NCBI GenBank assembly: GCA_964446745.1 | Contig: CAYURR010000118.1 | Coordinates: 1-9,526, forward strand | From: CAYURR01 sp964446745 | GTDB taxonomy: Bacteria > Bacillota > Clostridia > Lachnospirales > WQUN01 | Direction of reading: 5' to 3' | Length of the DNA stretch: 9,526 nt | In this document: piece after piece, positions 1 to 6,598 of the stretch | How positions within the stretch are numbered: position 1 is the stretch's first letter | How the letters are laid out: each line of letters starts with the position of its first letter | Position numbers and translations under genes: made by a program | Notes under the pieces: generated by a model | What the model saw: the letters and a program-made list of their open reading frames with translations, nothing else | The model's database searches: none | Told to the model about the DNA's origin: nothing

Positions 1-1163
1 ATATTGACGAGATATCAAGGATACTCGCCCGATTGAAAGATGGTATTCTTTCCGAATCTATAGAGGATGAATTTGCCGGGGAATTTAACCTCCTCAAATC
101 CTCTGTAAATGAAATGATAAACGCTCAAAGGTCATACGTGTTGGACATATCTCGGGTAATGTCTGAAATGAAGCAGGGTAACCTCAGCGCTTCTATAGAT
201 GCAAATTTTTTAGGTGATTTCGAACCTATTAAAACATCTGTTAATGATACCATACACTTTCTTAAAGCCTACATTAATGAAATAACCCGTGTTTTAGGCT
301 TGCTTGCAGACAAGGACTTGACGTGTCAGTTGAATATGCAGTTCAAAGGTGATTTTGTAATATTGGAAGAGTCACTACGCAAAATCATTATTTCGCTCAA
401 TCAGACGCTAAAGGAGATTAAGGAAGCGACTATTCAAGTTACAACAGGCTCTAACCAAATATCAAACGGATCGCAAGTGCTGTCGCAGGGTGCTATAGAA
501 CAAAGCAACCTCTTGAGCGACCTATCCGAAGACACGATGCAGATCGTAAACAAGGCACAAATTAGCTCCGAAAATGCGAAATCTGCTGTTCAAATGAGCA
601 AGGAGGCAACACTCGGGGTCGAAACCAGCAACGACAAAATGAAAAAGCTCGTCGAAGCTATGAACGAAATAAACAATACCTCAGATCAGATCTCAAATAT
701 AATCAAGACTATTGAGGATATTTCCTTCCAAACCAACTTGCTCTCTCTGAATGCAGCAGTCGAAGCTGCCAGAGCAGGTGAATCCGGCAAAGGTTTTGCC
801 ATTGTTGCCGAAGAGGTCAGGGCGCTTGCAAATCGTTCGGGTCAAGCTGCTAAAAATACGACGCTACTAATCGAAAAATCAGTTGAGGCTGTAAAGAAAG
901 GTAGTTTATTGACCAATGACACAGCCTCATCACTACAAGAGGTTGTCGCTATAACGAAGAGCACCGGTGATTTGATTAATGAAATCGTTGCAGCAACAGA
1001 TGAACAACTCGCCAGCACAAACTCCATTAACAACGGAATAGAGAGTATTCTCAATGTGGTAAGATCCGGTTCCGCAACAACTCAGGAAGCCGCGGCCTCG
1101 AGCGAAGAATTGTTCGCACAGGCAGAAGCCCTCAACAATCTTGTACATAACTTTAAGATTTGA
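1..1163 (+). CDS. Methyl-accepting chemotaxis protein with tandem HAMP repeats (5'-truncated)
   Basis: This is the C-terminal part of a chemoreceptor, which relays a stimulus to the CheA/CheW kinase array. The frame is open to the left edge from base 3, and the residues before the TTG at 33 continue the repeat pattern, so 33 is not the start. Three 45-residue HAMP-like units come first, at about 9-413, each with the pattern G-x-L, then F-x-G-[DE]-F, then a second helix. A long coiled coil follows, and then the signalling hairpin tip at about 726-800 (FQTNLLSLNAAVEAARAG), the most conserved part of the family. The protein ends in NNLVHNFKI without a CheR-binding pentapeptide. No membrane segment is visible, so whether it is membrane-bound or soluble depends on the missing N-terminus. 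It ends in TGA facing the convergent operon, and its ligand is unknown. Confidence 0.93.
   Translation, partial: IDEISRILARLKDGILSESIEDEFAGEFNLLKSSVNEMINAQRSYVLDISRVMSEMKQGNLSASIDANFLGDFEPIKTSVNDTIHFLKAYINEITRVLGLLADKDLTCQLNMQFKGDFVILEESLRKIIISLNQTLKEIKEATIQVTTGSNQISNGSQVLSQGAIEQSNLLSDLSEDTMQIVNKAQISSENAKSAVQMSKEATLGVETSNDKMKKLVEAMNEINNTSDQISNIIKTIEDISFQTNLLSLNAAVEAARAGESGKGFAIVAEEVRALANRSGQAAKNTTLLIEKSVEAVKKGSLLTNDTASSLQEVVAITKSTGDLINEIVAATDEQLASTNSINNGIESILNVVRSGSATTQEAAASSEELFAQAEALNNLVHNFKI
9..413 (+). repeat. Three tandem 45-residue HAMP-like units in the chemoreceptor
   Basis: Protein-level repeat units start at about 9, 144 and 279 with EISR, DISR and EITR, spaced exactly 135 bp (45 codons) apart. 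Each has a helix, a G-x-L connector, an acidic F-x-G-[DE]-F segment and a second helix with K-x-S or E-x-S. The third unit is the most divergent (DKDL, EESL). The DNA itself is not strongly repeated, so the duplication is old. More units may lie upstream of the window. Confidence 0.75.
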
Positions 1164-1168
1164 AGCAG

Positions 1169-1213
1169 ATTACCACGGATTTAGACATCCATATGTCCAT
1201 TATCCGTGGTAAT
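1169..1213. terminator. Stem-loop between convergent genes, possible bidirectional terminator
   Basis: A perfect 12-bp inverted repeat, ATTACCACGGAT at 1169-1180 and ATCCGTGGTAAT at 1202-1213, encloses a smaller GACAT/ATGTC stem (1184-1188 and 1193-1197). It starts 5 bases after the chemoreceptor stop and lies 12 bases from the stop of the leftward lipoprotein gene. It therefore fits a terminator serving both. Neither flank has a clean T-run (the plus side continues TTCCCCCC), so termination efficiency is uncertain. Confidence 0.55.
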
Positions 1214-1225
1214 TTCCCCCCTCCC

Positions 1226-2404
1226 CTACTTCTCCTTCATCAATCCCTCCCAGAACCCCAGCAGACCGTCCTTATTATCATATATAAACCCACTATCAAA
1301 ATATATCATATTCATCTCATCAAGTCCTTTTTCGCTGTCGCTGCGCACATCCGATCTCACGGACCATGCGCCGTTTTGCAGATACGGCCTATAGCCCTCG
1401 CCCTGCCCGTCTGCCTCACCGAAAATCCATCGGATAAACAGCTTCGCGGCATTGATGTTCTTAGCGCCACCCGCGATCATGATGCTACTCGGGGCCAATA
1501 CGCCCACGAACGGTTTCATCTGCTCGCTGATCTGCACCGTGTATCCCAAGTCACGCATACGCAGCTTGCTTGAAACCATGATGCCGACCATATTTTCCTG
1601 TATACCGGGTGCGCCTACCCCTTCGGCGACCTCGTCGCTCGAGTTCACGAGTACGAGCCCGTTCTCTACGAGCCTGCGGATAAAGGTCTTGCCCGCCCCC
1701 TCACCCGGTAGGGTTTCAAGCTCCTTGCCGTATCTGTCTGCATACGCTTTAGCCATTTCCTGCTCATGCTTTATAAACATCGCGAGAAACGCGAAGGTAG
1801 TCACGCTCCTTGTGGGGTTCGGCATCAATACCTTGCCACGCCATTGTTCCTCGGTCAGCTCCCACCAATTATCGACCGGCGGCTCAGTATATACCGCATC
1901 ACTATATGCGAACACGATGGCCTCCTGCATCAGCGTCAACAGCTCCCCGTCATTACCCTCGATGAACCTATCTTTTATATCCTGCGGCACATATTTAAAT
2001 ATATATCCCTCGGGGAGCAATTCCCGTGACATCACCCCATCCCCGTCCGAACAGGTCACGATATCGCAATCATATACCTGCTCATCTACGGTCGTTCTGA
2101 GCATATCGATCAGCTCGGTCGGGCGCATATCGAGCACCTTGACCGTGAGGCCCGGATACTGTTTTTCAAAGGACTTGGCTACATCCACCATGCGCGTCGA
2201 TGTAGAATATATCGTCAATATCCCCTCATCAAGCGCCAGCTTGTACAATTCATTCGGCGTATCCCTCGCATCCGGCGCATCCAAACGCGCATTTGACAGC
2301 CAATCTTTCACCCCGTCTTTATCTGTATCTTTACCACAGCCCACCAGCAGCGCGACACATGTGAGCACTGCCACCGCCATGATCAATTTACCTATACTTT
2401 TCAC
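1226..2404 (-). CDS. AfuA/Fe3+-type extracellular solute-binding lipoprotein, likely sensory
   Basis: This is a 392-residue surface lipoprotein of the type 2 periplasmic-binding fold, resembling the SBP_bac_6/AfuA/iron(III) group. The GTG start at 2404 is chosen because GAGG at 2414-2411 lies 6 bases upstream and gives a clean signal peptide (VKSIGKL, hydrophobic core, lipobox LVGC with lipidated Cys23). The TTG at 2416 overlaps the upstream stop. Right after the lipid anchor comes DTDKDGVKD (residues 26-34), a DxDxDG calcium-loop-like motif. The first lobe begins near GILTIYST; W-x-G-K-V-L-M-P-N-P and the GGAKNINAAKLFIRWIFG segment are typical of the group. No permease or ATPase is adjacent. 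It follows another binding-protein gene by 8 bases and lies opposite a YesN/YesM pair, so a sensory role like HptA or PgtC is inferred. AfuA and HptA relatives bind sugar phosphates, but the ligand here is unknown. Confidence 0.85.
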   Translation of the reverse strand: MKSIGKLIMAVAVLTCVALLVGCGKDTDKDGVKDWLSNARLDAPDARDTPNELYKLALDEGILTIYSTSTRMVDVAKSFEKQYPGLTVKVLDMRPTELIDMLRTTVDEQVYDCDIVTCSDGDGVMSRELLPEGYIFKYVPQDIKDRFIEGNDGELLTLMQEAIVFAYSDAVYTEPPVDNWWELTEEQWRGKVLMPNPTRSVTTFAFLAMFIKHEQEMAKAYADRYGKELETLPGEGAGKTFIRRLVENGLVLVNSSDEVAEGVGAPGIQENMVGIMVSSKLRMRDLGYTVQISEQMKPFVGVLAPSSIMIAGGAKNINAAKLFIRWIFGEADGQGEGYRPYLQNGAWSVRSDVRSDSEKGLDEMNMIYFDSGFIYDNKDGLLGFWEGLMKEK

Positions 2405-2410
2405 AACCCA

Positions 2411-2414
2411 CCTC
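2411..2414 (-). promoter_or_regulatory. Ribosome binding site overlapping the upstream stop, fixes the GTG start
   Basis: On the minus strand, GAGG followed by TGGGTT and GTG gives 6-base spacing. The site overlaps the TGA (2415-2413) of the upstream binding-protein gene, which suggests translational coupling of the two. Confidence 0.7.
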
Positions 2415-4038
2415 AATCCCTTTTAGAAAGCGCATCATATGACCGCTGCACCGCGTCTATATATTTCTCTATACCCATAGCCTCATATGTTTGTAAATAC
2501 CGTTCCCATGTCGCATCGTCCGACGGGTCCTTCTCGGACTTTATAAACTCAGCCAAGCTGGCGTTTGTAAGCGCGTCTATTCGGCTTCGGAGGGCCTGCA
2601 TCTTGGTATATTCGTCGTTATCAAACAGTATCACATCGATGTGATTTTTGGGGCGATACATCTCATATATCCGGTACGCGCGCGCGTTTACATAGGCGTG
2701 GTCTGCTTCGTAACCGCTCCAGGTCATGCTGTTTACATACTGCGGATAGGTATAGAATGGCCCTTGTTTTGCTAAATGCTTATTCTGCATCTTCTCGCTC
2801 AACGAATTCTTTACCTTTATACTCGCCCTATCTCCGTATGCATCGATATCCGTCAGCGCGGCATATTCCCAATCCACCCCCTGCTCACCGTACCACGATA
2901 TCAAAAATGCCTCCTCACTCAGCATAAAATCCAGCAGTTTAAATGCGGCTTCGGGGTTGTTGCATGATGACGTAACGACACCGCCTATCCGAGGCAGCGG
3001 TGTCCTGACAGTGGACAGCCTACGCTTGTTTGCACCCGCAACAGGTGCGAGATAGATAAATCTATTGATCACCTCGGGCGAACTCTGTAGCAGCACATCC
3101 GTCACACTGCCGGACGTAAAGCCGCCCAGTATATCCTCGGGGCTATTCGCAAGCTCCGACAGCTGCGCGGCATTTAGTGTAAACTGAAACGGATGCAATA
3201 GCCCGTCCGCATACAGCATGTTTATATACCGCATGGCTTGCCGCCACTCATCGGTCATCGGTGCAAATTTGACCGCTCCATCGTCTATGTACATCCGCGA
3301 GTTGTCCGGGTCATTATAGATAAACGCATTGATCAGGTAGTTATAGCTCTGAAGGCTCGTCTGATTGCTTGCTCCCGCGAGCGGTATTTCATCGGCTACG
3401 CCGTTGCCGTTCGGGTCACGGGTCTTAAACGCCGTGAGCACCTCATACAGCTCATCAGTCGTCTGCGGTATGGTCAGCTTTAGCCGTTTTAGCCAGTTGA
3501 CGTTGATCCAAAACACCTGAGCGGTCTGTACGCTGTCTGAGATATCTAGTGCGGGCACGTAATAGATAGCTCCGTCCGGTGAAGCGATGACAGCCCTCAG
3601 ATCATAGTAATCAAAGGACTTCAACATCTGCCCGAAATGTGTGTCGTCGCTGATATACGGATTCAGGCTTTGGATATATCCCTTTTCGCCGTATTCCCTT
3701 ATCAGCGCGTGGTTTGTGAGGAAATCCCCTGCTTTGTTCAGGGAAAGAAAGATATCCGTCTTGATGCTGTCGGACGCTATGACCGTTTCCAGATGCCCGG
3801 TCGAATAGTCCTCCGGTATTAGGTTTATATTAAGGCGCAGCCCCGTTTGCTCCTCGAGCCACAGCTTGTAATAGTTCGTGTCGATGTTTCGGATATAGCG
3901 GCTATATGGCATGGTGATCACGAGGCTTTCACGCACATCAGCCACACGCCCGGGAGTTTTATTGAGCGTTCCATTAATAAGAGCAAAACCAATTACCACA
4001 CACAGAAGCACAAGCACGGCGAGCATATATCTTTTAAT
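2413..4038 (-). CDS. LplA-like family 1 extracellular solute-binding protein, membrane-anchored
   Basis: A binding protein of 537 residues from the ATG at 4026, or 541 from the preferred ATT at 4038. It resembles LplA-type carbohydrate-binding proteins of Firmicutes: LVITMPYS at the first strand, IYYVPALD, FWINVNWLKRLKL, then DPNGNGVADEIPL near residue 208. This last is a D-x-N-x-N-G-x-x-D-E metal-loop signature common in the family. Late segments such as PEAAFKLLDFMLSEEAF also fit. The ATG has no usable ribosome site (GGGG is 19 bases away). The ATT four codons upstream has GGGGTGAT at the right distance and gives the N-terminus MKRYMLAVLVLLCVV, with the positive charges expected of a signal. 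There is no convincing lipobox (VLLC is atypical), so it is probably held by an uncleaved N-terminal helix. No permease genes adjoin it, and it is first in the operon with the AfuA-type lipoprotein. Confidence 0.85.
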   Translation of the reverse strand: MKRYMLAVLVLLCVVIGFALINGTLNKTPGRVADVRESLVITMPYSRYIRNIDTNYYKLWLEEQTGLRLNINLIPEDYSTGHLETVIASDSIKTDIFLSLNKAGDFLTNHALIREYGEKGYIQSLNPYISDDTHFGQMLKSFDYYDLRAVIASPDGAIYYVPALDISDSVQTAQVFWINVNWLKRLKLTIPQTTDELYEVLTAFKTRDPNGNGVADEIPLAGASNQTSLQSYNYLINAFIYNDPDNSRMYIDDGAVKFAPMTDEWRQAMRYINMLYADGLLHPFQFTLNAAQLSELANSPEDILGGFTSGSVTDVLLQSSPEVINRFIYLAPVAGANKRRLSTVRTPLPRIGGVVTSSCNNPEAAFKLLDFMLSEEAFLISWYGEQGVDWEYAALTDIDAYGDRASIKVKNSLSEKMQNKHLAKQGPFYTYPQYVNSMTWSGYEADHAYVNARAYRIYEMYRPKNHIDVILFDNDEYTKMQALRSRIDALTNASLAEFIKSEKDPSDDATWERYLQTYEAMGIEKYIDAVQRSYDALSKRD

Positions 4039-4041
4039 ACT

Positions 4042-4049
4042 ATCACCCC
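4042..4049 (-). promoter_or_regulatory. Extended ribosome binding site pointing to an ATT start
   Basis: The minus-strand GGGGTGAT can pair over its whole length, with one G-U wobble, to the 3' end of Firmicute 16S rRNA. GGGG is 7 bases from ATT at 4038-4036 but 19 bases from the first ATG. The only other upstream codons before the in-frame TAA are not standard starts. Confidence 0.6.
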
Positions 4050-4069
4050 GTTATTCTTCAGATCATGAT

Positions 4070-4098
4070 ATTTAATCACAGCGTATGGATATATTCAA
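4070..4098 (-). promoter_or_regulatory. Candidate sigma-A promoter for the binding-protein operon
   Basis: The minus-strand TTGAAT (4098-4093) and TTAAAT (4075-4070) are separated by exactly 17 bases, each matching four of six consensus positions. Initiation near 4063 would leave a leader of about 25 bases holding the ribosome site. The match is moderate and other AT-rich boxes exist nearby. Confidence 0.4.
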
Positions 4099-4121
4099 CG
4101 ATTCATAGAATATTGTCCATA
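4084..4121. repeat. Imperfect inverted repeat over the leftward -35 region
   Basis: TATGGATATATTC (4084-4096) is an imperfect inverted match to GAATATTGTCCATA (4108-4121), with one base of length difference and a centre of 11 bases. It covers the candidate -35 of the binding-protein operon, so it could be a regulator site. AT-richness makes a chance match possible. Confidence 0.3.
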
Positions 4122-4161
4122 TGATTCCAAATCCTGTTCATACATTTTAGTGGAAAAATTA

Positions 4162-4189
4162 TTAATAGTTATACAAAGTATTGTATAAT
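4162..4189 (+). promoter_or_regulatory. Promoter of the response regulator-kinase operon
   Basis: A perfect TATAAT at 4184-4189 lies 34 bases before the ATG of the regulator gene. The best -35 is TTAATA at 4162-4167 with a 16-base spacer and is weak (four of six), suggesting that the promoter needs an activator or is weakly expressed. Confidence 0.55.
4169..4188. promoter_or_regulatory. Palindromic candidate operator overlapping the -10 box
   Basis: TTATACAA (4169-4176) and TTGTATAA (4181-4188) form a perfect 8-bp inverted repeat around AGTA. It covers the spacer and five of the six -10 bases of the rightward promoter, where a bound dimer would block transcription. The binding protein is not known. 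Part of the symmetry comes from the -10 sequence itself. Confidence 0.45.
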
Positions 4190-4211
4190 AGTCATTGTGG
4201 ATAATGTCGTA

Positions 4212-4218
4212 AAGGAGG
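4212..4218 (+). promoter_or_regulatory. Strong ribosome binding site fixing the regulator start
   Basis: AAGGAGG, followed by GG and CTT, gives 5-base spacing to ATG at 4224. It rules out the in-frame GTG at 4197, which lies upstream of this site. Confidence 0.85.
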
Positions 4219-4223
4219 GGCTT

Positions 4224-4955
4224 ATGTACGGTGTATATATCGTTGACGATGAACCCCTGATGCTAAACAGCATAATCAATGCAATAGCCTGGCAGGAAAA
4301 CGGCTTTGAGGTCATCGGCTCGAATACCAACCCGAGGGTAGCCGCCTCTGAGATCATAGCCATGAAGCCACAGCTCGTGTTCTGTGATCTAAAGATGCCG
4401 GACATGGATGGCATCAGTTTGATCAAGCATTTGCGGGATCAGGGTATCGCATCTGAATTTGTGATGCTCAGTGCGTATGGCGAGTTCGAGGCCAGCCGCA
4501 GCTTTTTCCTATTGGACGGTTTTGACTATCTTTTAAAACCGCTCAGACGGCAGGAGGCCGAGATCGTGTTGGAACGGCTGTCTCGCAGGCTCACCGAAAA
4601 TGAAAACATGAAGCCCTCGACTACATTCAAGCAGACCAATACCAAGGCGTTTGACGATATGGTCGATTACATTTCACAAAACTTCCAAAAGAAATTTACA
4701 CTCGAAAAGCTCAGCGCACAGTTCAATATTTCCCCCTCCTACATATGCAGCCTGTTTTCAAAGCATTACCAGTCCTCACTGACTGTTTTTCTGACGACCT
4801 TACGCATGAAGGAGGCCGCTCGGCTGATCACAGAAACCGATATGGCATTCAAAGAGGTTGCCGTGATCTGCGGTTATTCCGATTACTTTTATTTCTGCAG
4901 GGTGTTTAAAGGGTATCACGGTGTTTCACCGACCGAGCACCGCCAACGGACATGA
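4224..4955 (+). CDS. YesN-like response regulator, receiver plus AraC-type DNA-binding domain
   Basis: A 243-residue transcription factor that should be phosphorylated by the kinase encoded next to it. The N-terminal receiver (about 1-120) has the acidic pair D8-D9, phospho-acceptor D55 in FCDLKMPDMDG, S83 in MLSAY and K105 in LLKPL, so it is complete. After a short linker, residues 145-243 form an AraC/XylS double helix-turn-helix: FTLEKLSAQFNISPSYICSLF is the first and FKEVAVICGYSDYFYFCRVF the second, ending in GVSPTEHR. It lacks the extra middle region of long YesN proteins and is close to S. aureus HptR in size. It overlaps the kinase gene by ATGA and is transcribed divergently from two binding-protein genes, which are likely targets along with nearby sugar genes. 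Confidence 0.95.
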   Translation: MYGVYIVDDEPLMLNSIINAIAWQENGFEVIGSNTNPRVAASEIIAMKPQLVFCDLKMPDMDGISLIKHLRDQGIASEFVMLSAYGEFEASRSFFLLDGFDYLLKPLRRQEAEIVLERLSRRLTENENMKPSTTFKQTNTKAFDDMVDYISQNFQKKFTLEKLSAQFNISPSYICSLFSKHYQSSLTVFLTTLRMKEAARLITETDMAFKEVAVICGYSDYFYFCRVFKGYHGVSPTEHRQRT

Positions 4956-6598
4956 AAAGCAGTGTCGGGCTTTTATTCGCCTCATTGTTTGGCGTGATCA
5001 TCTTGGTCTGGGCGCTGTTCTATCTGTCCATTTCTCAAAACATATATGACAACACACAAAAACACCTCGATACCACAGCCCAACAGATCGTCTACGACCT
5101 GGGCGCTGAGTTTGACAATCTCGAGCGCGTTTCGTATACGCTGTCGCGCCTCGAGGATGTCAAACGCTTCGCAACCACCGACAGCATCGAAGATCGCTTT
5201 GCACTGGCGCAACGCATCAGCGATTTCCTGTACAGCAGCAGCTACAACCCCTCCTTTACCGGCAATGTGATCATATATGGTGAAGACGCGTCCTTTTATC
5301 GGTTCGCGGGCAAGCTCTCAAACACCTCATGCTCATACCTCGGCAATCTGTTGGGTAAAACCCCTCTGCCCGATCACATCAGCACGCAGCTCGAGGGTGA
5401 AAAATACATCGGCTACGGTATCGGTATCCCGAGTTCGGGCAATGACGGCGACAACAACGAACAGGTCGGGGCCATCGTGATGCTAATCGAAGAAGAAAAG
5501 CTGCATGAGTTGTTTTACAACTACGCGCCCGATGATTCGTTATACATAGCAGTCGCAGCGGGTGGGAAGGTCATCGCCGCTAATTCCGATACCCCGCAAG
5601 ATTCCCTAACCTTAGTCCGAAAGCATGTGGGTATAACCCCATTCGAGATCATCATCACCGCAAACGAACGCTATCTGAATGCGTCGACCTATTACTTTAC
5701 TATAGCGACCGCCATCACCATCGCCTCATTCTTGGCGGTGTTATTTGTGTTTGCACGTGTGCAGAACAAGCGCTTCTTTGGACCGATGCTGAGCATCATG
5801 CGCAATGTAGAGTCGATTGAGACCTACAACAGCCAAAGCCCTCTGCCCAAAACCCACAGCGAGGACTTTAATCTACTCGTGGACAGGCTCAACGACATGT
5901 TATGTCGCCTCGATAAAAAGAACGAAGAGGTCATACGCTCAGAGATAGAGAAACAACAGGCCATCATCGTCTCATTAAAGAAGCAGATAAACGCGCACTT
6001 TACGATCAACACATTGAGCACAATAAAAATCCTCGTTGAACAATCCGAGCTTGAAAACGCCGGGCATGTCATCGAGGATTTATCGGATATGATACGCTAC
6101 GCATATGATAAGGATGAGTATATTAACGTATGGGACGAGCTGTCGCTGCTGGAAAAATACGTCGCGATCATGAATATCAGATATAACAACAAGATCGAGT
6201 TGCGCTTCGATGTAGACGATCGGCTCATGGATGTCGTTATGCCCCGGATGCTGTTGCAGCCGATCGTCGAAAACGCGATCATGCATGGTTTTAAGCATAT
6301 GGAAACAGGCTGCGTGATCGATGTCCGCGCCGAGCACCGGGGTGATCGTATGCATATCACAGTCACCGATAACGGCACGGGCATGGACGCGAGCGCAGTA
6401 GTTTCGTTACAGGAACGCATCAATGCCCCCGAATACTCATCCGAGGGCATCGACAATATTGCACTTGTAAATATCAAAAACCGTTTACTTTCTCAGTACG
6501 GTGACGGATTTTCGTTTGAGATACACAGCGGGGTTGGGACGGGTAGCAGGGTTATAATAGAGTTGCCCGTATTACTCATCAGACCACCTTCGTTATAG
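4952..6598 (+). CDS. YesM/LytS-type sensor histidine kinase
   Basis: A 548-residue membrane kinase, partner of the preceding regulator. It has one membrane segment at about residues 6-28, an extracytoplasmic sensor domain at about 29-246 and a second segment at about 247-270. A HAMP-like linker follows, then a His_kinase (PF06580) domain and a HATPase domain. The phospho-acceptor is H349 in QINAHFTINTL; the family norm is NPHFLYN, so Pro, Leu and Tyr are replaced while H, F and N stay. The ATP site has N441 in PIVENAIMHGF, D473-x-G-x-G477 and GVGTGS near the end. The usual IGLxN element reads IALVN. Its ATG overlaps the regulator stop and has only a weak ribosome site, so coupled translation is likely. 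Its ligand may be presented by the divergent binding proteins. Its stop overlaps the convergent glycosidase gene. Confidence 0.93.
   Translation: MKSSVGLLFASLFGVIILVWALFYLSISQNIYDNTQKHLDTTAQQIVYDLGAEFDNLERVSYTLSRLEDVKRFATTDSIEDRFALAQRISDFLYSSSYNPSFTGNVIIYGEDASFYRFAGKLSNTSCSYLGNLLGKTPLPDHISTQLEGEKYIGYGIGIPSSGNDGDNNEQVGAIVMLIEEEKLHELFYNYAPDDSLYIAVAAGGKVIAANSDTPQDSLTLVRKHVGITPFEIIITANERYLNASTYYFTIATAITIASFLAVLFVFARVQNKRFFGPMLSIMRNVESIETYNSQSPLPKTHSEDFNLLVDRLNDMLCRLDKKNEEVIRSEIEKQQAIIVSLKKQINAHFTINTLSTIKILVEQSELENAGHVIEDLSDMIRYAYDKDEYINVWDELSLLEKYVAIMNIRYNNKIELRFDVDDRLMDVVMPRMLLQPIVENAIMHGFKHMETGCVIDVRAEHRGDRMHITVTDNGTGMDASAVVSLQERINAPEYSSEGIDNIALVNIKNRLLSQYGDGFSFEIHSGVGTGSRVIIELPVLLIRPPSL

Noticed and set aside
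1160..1573. Plus-strand open frame after the chemoreceptor
   Set aside because: It runs through the convergent stem-loop and the end of the minus-strand lipoprotein gene, with no ribosome site and no recognisable motif.
2405..2416. TTG at 2416 as the start of the AfuA-type lipoprotein
   Set aside because: No ribosome site precedes it; the GAGG overlapping it fits the GTG at 2404, which gives a normal signal peptide.
1452..2426. Open frame of 324 codons on the plus strand
   Set aside because: It lies antisense to the AfuA-type lipoprotein gene, whose signal peptide, lipobox and family motifs are clear. The plus-strand product is Ser/Pro/Thr-rich and low in family-like features.
4062..4069. 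ATCATGAT palindrome in the leftward leader
   Set aside because: Only 8 bp and built of common AT-rich words; expected by chance in this region.
4197..4223. GTG at 4197 as the start of the response regulator
   Set aside because: It lies 15 bases upstream of a strong AAGGAGG that serves the ATG at 4224, and it falls at the expected transcription start of the TATAAT promoter.
6097..6477. Minus-strand open frame of 126 codons inside the kinase gene
   Set aside because: It is antisense to the conserved kinase and ATPase domains; no ribosome site or family features were seen.
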